DNA of 64,000 bases from G965215225 sp965215225 (GTDB lineage: Bacteria > Pseudomonadota > Gammaproteobacteria > CBDBNL01 > JAAOII01): the NCBI GenBank assembly GCA_965215225.1, contig OZ244039.1, positions 434,001-498,000 on the forward strand, given 5' to 3'. A model generated the notes under the pieces. That model did no database searches. It saw only the letters and a list, made by a program, of their open reading frames with translations, and had not been told where the DNA came from. Positions 37,386 through 47,000 of the stretch are shown here, one piece after another. A program made the position numbers and the translations under genes. Each line of letters opens with the position of its first letter. Position 1 is the first letter of the stretch.

Positions 37386-37703
37386 ATGTTCAGATTTCGT
37401 TCCTATTTATTCTTAGGTCTGACACTTCCCTTTCTAGCCGCTTGTCAGCCTTATAACATGCCGCGTGGCGTTACTGGGATTAGCCAGCAGGTCTATGACT
37501 TGCATATGTTTGCCTTTTGGATATGTGTGGCAATAGGCCTGGTGGTCTTTGGTGTGATCTTCTTTTCGGTATTCTTTCATCGCAAATCCCGTGGTCATCA
37601 GCTAGCAAGTTTTTCCCATTCCGATTGAGATGTTTGGACTGTTATACTGATTTTGGTTGATAATGAGATTTCTTATTATGGCGGCCGATCTTTCCCATTA
37701 ATG
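37386..37703 (+). pseudogene. Truncated duplicate of coxB 5' region
   Basis: The first ~205 bases differ from the real coxB start (49529 on) at only two positions by eye, and the upstream ~150 bases are also nearly identical. The frame then diverges and stops after 80 residues. Residual coxB pieces continue to about 37703 (TTTGGACTGTTATACTGATT and TTATGGCGGCCGAT) with a large internal deletion. No CuA or cytochrome c domain is left. It marks the right end of the older unit of a ~12.15-kb tandem duplication. Confidence 0.9.
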
Positions 37704-38054
37704 GCCTCGAAAAAAGTTGATTTTTTCAAAAAAACCTTAATTTTGCTTGTTTTTCTGTTTTTTTGTGTTATAAAGAGATACAAAAATTTATTTAATTATG
37801 AAGGATAGAATATTGATAAAGTATTTAATGAGATTCAACAGTAAATTTTTTGTTCTCTTGTCTTTGGCAAGAGGACAGCGGCTGCAATTGCAACCAATAC
37901 AGAGGAGAAGTATGAGGAGTACGGAGGAGTATGAGAAGCGGAATCAGTTCATCCCTTTTATTTTTAGGGCTGAGAATTCCGATAAGTGCTTTATTCTCTG
38001 TGGCGCTTGTGTTGTGGGGAATTTATTTAATGTTATTCAACCAATATATTAACC
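37704..38054 (+). repeat. Second copy of the giant-gene leader
   Basis: Matches 25538-25896: A/T tracts, GTGTTATAA, ATGAAGGATAGAATATTGAT and the CTCTTG...CAAGAG hairpin. The short frame starting at 37798 shares about 37 residues with the one at 25643, then the two diverge by frameshift, so a conserved leader peptide is doubtful. Confidence 0.75.
37865..37883 (+). promoter_or_regulatory. Leader hairpin of giant gene 2
   Basis: CTCTTGTC-TTT-GGCAAGAG; pairing is kept through one G-U wobble relative to the copy at 25700. Confidence 0.5.
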
Positions 38055-41000
38055 ATGTTAAAACTTTTTTCGATTAGTCCTAAGGACTATACTTGCAAGA
38101 ACTACACTTGCACTATATTTTTTATACGTTTTTTACGTCTAGGCTCTTTTCTCGGCGTGCTTTTATCAGCGCTGTTCCTGTTTGCTTGCGCTGGCGGTGG
38201 TGGTGGTAGCGGAAGCGGTACTACTATTAGAATAGATGTGGATGTTCCACCTGCCCGCGAGTTTGTTATTATCCAGCCGGCGGAGCGTTCGGTGGTTTTA
38301 AACTGGACCAACCCGGATGTGGAACCGCCGGAAGCTATTTACCGTTTTACGATAGAGTATGAGGCGGTAGCTGGTTTGAGTGAAGCAGCGTTGAATGCTT
38401 CGATAAGTGATCAGCTGGCGGGTCGTTTGGATAGCAGGAATGAGGCGGTATTGATTCAAATGGCTTTAGCTGGTAGGGATAGTCGGATTTTAGATTGGGA
38501 TAATGATGATCTATTGGTTGAGGATGTTCGTAATCCGACTGCTGGAGACAATTGTCTTCATGTGGCGAATCCATCTCAAGCGGATGCGGATGAAGATGGG
38601 GTAGGGGATGCTTGTGATCTGGTTAATAGTTCTCTTTCCTTTGTTCCTTCAGCGGATGAGGTTCGGATTACATGGCGCAATCCCTTGCAGCCGGTAGATG
38701 CGAGAGGGTCTCTTATTGCTAATTGGATTTTGTCGGTGGCTGGGCCGTCCAGTGAGACGATTGTTTTATCCCCAGACTCTGCTAATGCGGAAGGTCTTTC
38801 GTTTGCTTATGACGGAAATTCTACTTATATATACAATGCGAGTGGGGCAGCGGGTCCTGGGAATACCCTGACATTTAGTCTGTCATACTCTTATATGAAT
38901 GTGACTGGGATGGAGAAGACGGTTGATTTGAGCGACACGACTAATTTTGCTTCACATGTTCCTTTTCCTTATAGCGGGATGGTTGTTTTGGGCGCCAATC
39001 TTGATGGAGACCATTTAGCAGATACTGAGGATCCAGATGCTGACAATGACGGTATTTTGAATGCGGTTGATGCTCCCCATGAGATGCAATCGGCATTGAT
39101 TGATGTGGTAGAGGTTGCCTATGGGGGTGATGAGAGTGAGTTAGGTAAATACAAAGGAGGTGCGGCGAGTTCGCATAGATTGACGGGTTTGGCAACCGGT
39201 AGCTACTATACTTTCGTTGTTCGTGCGCATATAAGGACTTATGCGAATGAGGAGTTGGCAAATATTCTAGGATATTATGGTAAGGACATGGAGCTTGGAG
39301 GTGATATTTATGATGCGGAGGCGGATAGATCGGTGGTGGTAGCTGCATCAGTAGGTGAGGATGGGGAGCAGGAGCCGACCTATATAGGTGCGAACAATGA
39401 TAATGATGAACTAGCAGATGTGTTGGATGTAGATGATGATAATGATCTATTGACCGATGCGTTGGAGCCTACTGGATGTGTATTAAATAGTGATTGCGAT
39501 CGTGATGGTCAGACGGATGGGGAGGAATATTATGAGCTGGATGATGAAGGGGAGCTGGTATTAGGTTCGGATGGAGAGGCAGAGCGGATTCAGAGTGAGT
39601 TCACCTATATCAATAGCACGGGTATGAATGTGACGAACAATTGCTTAGTTGTTTTGGATTGCGATGGGGATATGGTAAATGATGATATGGATGTTTTTGT
39701 TTTTGATAGGACTGAATGGGCGGACAGCGATGGGGATGAAGTAGGAGACAATTCAGACAATTGTCGTTTTGTTGCCAATCCGAATCAAGAGGATAGTGAA
39801 TCGGTAGGGGGTGAATCAGTAGGTGATGGTCGTGGTGATGCTTGTGAAGGGGATAATCGATACCGTGGTTCTTCGGATCAGTTGGACTTGACGTTAATAC
39901 CGAACGCCGATAGCTTGATGTTGAGTTGGAAGAATATTGCTTCTGGTTCTAATGCCTCTTATAAGATTAGAGGTCTCTCTTTAGGTTGGGAAATATGGAA
40001 TTGGGATACTTCGGGTGAGGGTGCGCCCTTAGGCTTGAATGCGAGCGGTTCGGCAAGTATTTATGATGCCAATGCGGAATATGCAATTGATGAAGAGAGT
40101 AATTATGAATTGCTTGAGTCGGCTATAGCGAGCTTTGATAGTGCTTTTAGATGGTATTCTCGTGAGGATAGGGCTTATAGATTTAATCTAACCTTTGGTT
40201 ATGGCCCGGCGGATGGTGCGGTTGTTGAGAGTAGGACTGTCTATGGCTGGAGTGACTATGTTTGGTTGTGGCTGAACACCGATGGGGATGAGTACTCGGA
40301 TTTTCGCGATCTGGATGACGACAATGATGATTTATTGGATACCAATACGACCGAGCAGCTGACCAATGAAGATAGTGTATCCTGTTCGTTGCTTGCCGAT
40401 TGCGATGGGGATGGAACAGACGATATTAATGATGCTTTTCCAACTGATCCTGCCGAGCAAGCTGATACAGACAGAGATGGTATAGGAGACAATGCAGATA
40501 ATTTTGACGGCCCTGGTTTGGATACAGACGGAGATGGTGTTGGGGATAGTGCGGATTCATGTGTTTTATCGCCGCTCAATGGGGCGGATGGTTTGGCTGA
40601 GCACACGGACGATTCAGATGGAGATGGAGTGTCGGCAGTTTGCGACAGCAGGCTTTCGGAGGTGAATCAGATTTGGTTTACGCCGCGCGATGGTGGTGTG
40701 CTAATTAGCTGGCAAAATGATGAGGCCGATACCACTGAATCCTTTCGTATTAGTTATAATGTAGAAGAGGGGACAGCAGCAACAACAGTTACTCTTCCAG
40801 ACACATCTAATTTAGAGTATGGAAGTCTGGCCGATAATAGCCATTATCTTGTTGAAGGTTTGACAAATGGCGTGACCTATTATTTTCAAGTGAGTCTGAC
40901 ATTGGCGGATGGGACTAACAGGATCTTGGGTTTTCAAAATGCTTCTGATTTCCGGGCTATCTATTCGGTTATGATAGGGCCGAATGCCGATAATGACCAT

Positions 41001-44000
41001 TTGGCCGATGATGTAGATGATGACGATGACAATGATAGATTAGCTGATACGCATGAGAAGGAGCAGCTGACCAATGAGGATGGTATGTCCTGTTCGTTGC
41101 TTGCCGATTGCGATGGGGATGGATACTTGGATGAGGACGATGACCTTCCAACTGTGTCGACCGAGAACGAGGATACTGATGGGGATGGGACGGGAGATAA
41201 TGCGGATGATTTCGTTGACAATCCTCTTGAGGCGACAGACACCGACCACGATGGGATAGGCGATAATATCGACAACTGCGATTTTACTTGGAATCCATCT
41301 CAGGCGAATAATGATGGGGATTCTGAGGGTGACCTATGCGATGGGGATGATGAGAATATAGGCGATGCGGATACCACTGATGAGGGTAGGAATAGGATTG
41401 CTAGTAGAAGTCAAACCGTTGAGGTTAATGAAACCCTTATCCTATCTGAGGTTGTTTTGACATGGACCAATCCGAGTGAAATCTATTTACCTTTTGCATC
41501 GCCTCAACCACTGGAGAATCAGAGCCTCACTGAGGTGAGGGTAGAGGTAACCTTGGCGGACGGGACGGCAGTCACAGAAGACAATCATCCCCGCTTGAAT
41601 ATTACAACAGGGTTTGTCAATGGATCTGGGGTATTGAACCTGGTTGAGGGTGAGGATAATCTTGCTCTGGCTTCCGGTGTGATGAACGAATATCGGGTTG
41701 ATGGTCTGCGAAATGGTACCTCTTATAGTTTTAAGGTGGTGGGAGTCTATGAGTATGAGGTAGCAGAGTATTTGAGTGATAGACAACCAGCGGGTGATGT
41801 TGTTTTGGGGGTTGTAGAGCTTAGGACTCCTGCTTCGGCGATTCGTCCTGCGGTTGAAGACTTTGAGGTTTTATCTGGTGAGGATGGGATTACGATTAGC
41901 TGGACGAATCCGGCGAAGGTGCCGGCTAGATTTACTTTGACGGCGCTGAGAGTGACCGCCTGTCGGCTGGTGAACTCAAATTCTGATTGTAGGGCGTCGC
42001 CTGGGATAGTAGAACTGAGCCCGGATCCGGCTTTGCCTTTGGACATAACCCTAGGGGCTGTCAATAGATTTGTTGTGGACAATGCCAGCATAGACAGGGC
42101 TTATTTATACGATATAGTTGTAAATGCGACCTATGAGGATGATGATGGTCAAAAGGAATATGTTTTTACAGCTGAGAAGCGGGGTGCTATCTATCCAGCT
42201 ACTATTCCAGCCCCGACTAATCTGGCCAGTGCAGATGGTAGGGGGACTTTTGAACTGAGCTGGATGGATGTAGATACGAGCGACAGCGCTGATTCTTATG
42301 TGCCCTTTACACGAATAGGGGAAGAGCTTAGTGGTTATAATTTTGCGGTTCACAAAGGGGAGGATGATAGTGGTGAGGTAGTTTTTAGCGAAGTCTATGA
42401 GGACTGGGCGAGTTTAGGGCAGATGCTAAGTTCAGCTGAATTTCCTCTGGCTACTGCGGATGATAGGGATGTTGAAGCTGGTGGGCTTTTCTACTATGTC
42501 CGCATGCATGCAGTTTACTCCACTGGTCAAGTATCAGATTCGGTGAATGTGAAGGCGGCGCTTTGGCCGGAACCACAACCTGTATCTGCTATAAATATAG
42601 CAGGGGGCGATAGGGTGTTCTTTGATCTTGATTGGGACAATCCCACTAATTTACAGAAATTTGTTGATATTGGCGAGGGGATAGATAGGTTTCTTTTTGA
42701 AGCCTGTAGCGCGCTGAATGACCCTGATACTTGTGTCCAGACGGAAGATCTTATGGTTATGGATGATGAGCGCGACACTGTTGCCGCTCATCCGGCTGAG
42801 TATGATTTTGTTCGCCGAAGTTCGGCATTGCTCTATGGGACGGATTATTATATCAACATCACGGTGGTCTATACTACTGGGCAGCAGAGTTCAACGGTTT
42901 TTTCCTCTACTGCTTCTCTGAATGTTCCGATTGCTGCCCCAGTTGCCGATCTTGAGGCGCAAAGTGGAGAAGATTCGATTAGACTTTCTTGGACCAATCC
43001 TAATGTTCCAACTGGTTTAGAAATTACTGGTTTTACTGTGACTCCTTGTAAGTATGATACCTTTGCGGCTTCACAGCCGACCAATGCGCATGAAATCAAT
43101 TGCGCTTCTGATTCTGGCACACTCACAGATCTTCCTGCCCTTTCGACTGCTGCGGAGGCTTCAATAAGCATATCCTTGGATGGTACCAATGGGCTGGTTC
43201 GCTCCCATCTATACGATTTTACTGTGATAGTGAATTACCGGAGGACCGATGCCAGTGGGGAGACGCCAGCTTCTGCTCCCATGACGACTCCAAGTGCGGC
43301 AGCTATCTATCCTACTGATGCTCCATCAGTGGAATCCATAGCTGGCATAAGCCGTTTTGGAGATTTCGAATTGCGTGTAGCTCCCCCATCTAGCACAACA
43401 GAATTCGATAGGATTGGCAAAGGGGTGAGTGGCTATCGGATTGCTATTGAGAATATTACAACTGCTGATGGAAGCACTGGTGGAATCGCTGATGAAAGAA
43501 CCTATACGAGAGATTTTACGGTTGACCAGATGGGTGCTCTGCATCCTACTGGCAACAACTATAGATTGTCTTATTCTGATTTGAGTGGCGATGGGCTACC
43601 TGCCAAGTATTCTGAGGGTAGTCTTTTTGAGGTGAATGTAAGCGTGCTCTATGACACTAATCAAGAATCGGCTGCGGTAAGTGGCACCAACAACAAGCTC
43701 TCTATCGGACCAAAACTTGTTGCTCCTGTGGCAAGCGCGCCATTTGGTAATGATAACATAACAGTGAGCTGGACCCATGATCCTTTGCCAGACCAACTCG
43801 AGCCGCTGTATGCTGTTAATTATTATGTTGGATTGGACTTAGATACTTCTTCTGGTTGTGAAATTTTTGACTCTGATGCGGTAATCCCTTTATCTAATTG
43901 CGACCGGCAAGTCATTGGCGGTTTGGATTCGACTGTGATGGGTCCAATAACTTTTCCCGTTAGTGTTTCTTCAGCTACAAGCCAACAGGGTGATGACCTA

Positions 44001-47000
44001 ATACGTGGCGAATTATACACTGTTGATCTAGTGGCTAGATATGCGACGAGGCTGCCCACAGGCGTTGCTCAAGTTTATCACAGCACCAGAGATAGGGGGC
44101 AGAAGAGCGGTATCTATCCCACCTCCTTAGGGGTTCAAAATATAGCTGCTACTTCAAGAACTACTGGGGTGAGGATTAGTTGGGAATTCACTTTACCAAC
44201 CGCTTCTGACGCTTTTAAACGTGCATCTGGCTATGAGTTAGAGGATTTTAGGCTATCGTTTGATAACATCGATGATCCTTCTTCTCATTCAGGAGAGGGA
44301 TCTTTGTTGAGTGGTCTCCCTCCACCCTTTATCGGCAGGCCCTTTGAGCTCAATCCCTTTTTCAATTTTGGATTTGGGCGCACTGAGGAACTCTATAAAT
44401 TTAGGGTCACTGTGAGCTATAAAGTAAACAGTGATGTGACCCCATTAGAAACTTCAATCATTAGATCAGAAGAGGTATTTGGTGGGCGCTATCCGAATAG
44501 CGCGGGCACACCAAGGGTTCAAAATCTTATGGCTTCTCGTGATGCAGACAATGATCTCATTGATGTAGAATGGGATGTCCCAGATCTTTCTGGCATAGGT
44601 AACAACTTTATAAGCCAACTTGGTTATAGAGTAAAAGACTATACTGTTCAATATTGCTCAGGTACTGATTGCACCTCAATAGAGAGAATTACTGATACAG
44701 AAATTCAATTAGATACTACTGATGGTCTTCCGCGCGCAACCCTCTTTACCAACATTCGCGTGTGGGCGAACTATGAGGGTAAGGATAATAATGCCACAGA
44801 AACCACTCCTGTCGATAGGGAATCTTCCAATTACGTTAATTATGAAGCACCTGACGACGCGCCCCTTTTTCTTAATCCAGCGGATGATGAACTGCCCTCA
44901 ATAGCTACTCTTAGTTTAGATGGAACGACAAAGGGTCAGGCTATAGTTAATTGGACGAACCCAGACTTTGGTATATTTGCTGATGCTGGGCAGCAGGTTA
45001 ATTTTACCTTCGAGCTGTGTCCTGGCAACTTAAATGAGAGGACAGAGGACTGTCTCTTTTTAGGTGAGATTGGAGACAGAGATGCTAATAGCATCAGTGG
45101 TATGGAAGATTCGGAGACCTTTACTCTCCCAGTTGTTATTGTTTCGGCGGGCGAGTATAAAGTGGGTATTACTTTGGGCTATTCCACTGGTCAGGAGTCT
45201 GTTTCGGACTTATCTAGCCAGGTGACATTAAGGCCTGCTGATAACCCAGCGCCAACAGCTGTGACAGCGCCTTTTGGTAATGATAATATTGTGGTTAGCT
45301 GGGAGCGTCCTTCAAATGTGCCACAAGGGAGATCGATAACCGACTATGAAGTAGATTTTATGTGTATTGCTGGTCAAACGTGTTCCGGCACCTATAGGGT
45401 GACAGGAATTCCGAACACTACTACCACAACAACAGTGGGCGTTGAAACAACACTGGGAGCTGGTGACGGTCTTGTTAGGGGACAAGCCTATGATGTTCAG
45501 GTCCGAGCGCTTTATAGTCCAGCAGGCAGCCCCGCGGCGACTTCAACCCCCGCAGTAACAAGCGGTATCTATCCCACCCCAGTGGGGATTCAAAATCTAC
45601 AAGCCACTTCAGAATCCGAAGCCACTTCTAGCTCAGCTAAAACAGTGGAGCTTAGTTGGAATCAATTTATGGATTCTTCAGGTAGTTCTGCTTTCAGAAC
45701 TGCTTCCGGTTATGGTTTGGATAGTCTTACTTTAATGGTTGATAGTGATGATGATACTAGCTATAGTTCGACTGCAGTGGATTTTAATTTACTTGGTAAT
45801 GAGGAAGGTTATACTTTTACAGTTCCAAGTACTGCCCAACTCTATAAATTCAGGGTAGTTGCCAACTATGGGGTAGGTCCAGGCAAGACCCCATTAGAAA
45901 CAGCTTATGGGAATAGTTCAACCGGTGAGGTGTTAGGCGGGGTCTATCCGAGTTCAGCCAATACGGCGAAGGTTCGAAATCTTGACGCTTCTCGTGGCGG
46001 TGACGTAGAAAATGATTTTATTGATGTAACATGGGATGCTCCGGATTCTTCTGATATAGGTAGCAACTTTATGACCCAACTTGGTTATCGAGTAAGCAAC
46101 TATACTGTTCGATATTGCACAATGGCTCCTAATAAGGATAGCAAAGATAATGTGATTAACCCTGGCGATGGATGCAAGTTAGCAGATGAAGTTACTCATA
46201 CAGGAGCTTCCAATTATGCTATTAAATTAACTGATAGTATTCTTCCGCGCGCCATGCGCTTTACCAACATTATCGTGCAGGCGAATTATGTGGGTAAGAC
46301 TAATCCGAGTGCGGACCTGACTCCTAGGGCTTCTGCCAATTACACTGATTATGATGCGACTGTTGCCCCTCTGCTTTATCTTAATCCAACGAATGCGCCG
46401 TCACCATCTAATCCTACCATAGGACCAGTACCAGGTGAGGATAGGGTTTGGGTTAGTTGGATGAACCCAGGTTTTACTGACTTTGCTGCTATTGAGCAGC
46501 AGGTTAATGTTACATATGAGCTGTGTAAAGAAGGGGAAATCACCTGTCTTCTTTTAGACGAGGTTGGAAACAGACCTGCTCAATCTCTAGTGAGCCTAAC
46601 TTTAGAAAACCGTAGCTTTTCTTTCCCAACAGGCTTTACTCCGGGCGACTATAAGGTGAGAGTGACTTTTGGGTATTCTACTGGTCAGACTTCTGCCCCG
46701 GCGTTATCTGCCACAGCGGTCTCATTAGCTTATAGTTCTAATCTACCGCCAATACTGATGAGTGCGCCTTTTGGTAATGATGCTATTAAAGTTACCTGGG
46801 CCGAACCTTCAGAACCACAGCCAGAAGGGGTATTAATAACAGGCTATGAAGTAGATTTTATATGTGTTAGTGGTCAAATGGGTTGTTCCGCCAACTATAC
46901 GAAGCGCGGACTTTTGCCCACTGATACCACAACAACAGTGGATGATTCTAATCTTGTTAGGGGACAAGCCTATGGTGTTCGGGTCAGAGCGAATTATATT

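Noticed and set aside
37386..37628. A functional 80-residue lipoprotein
   Set aside because: It is the 5' end of coxB left by tandem duplication; the similarity continues beyond its stop into decayed coxB sequence.
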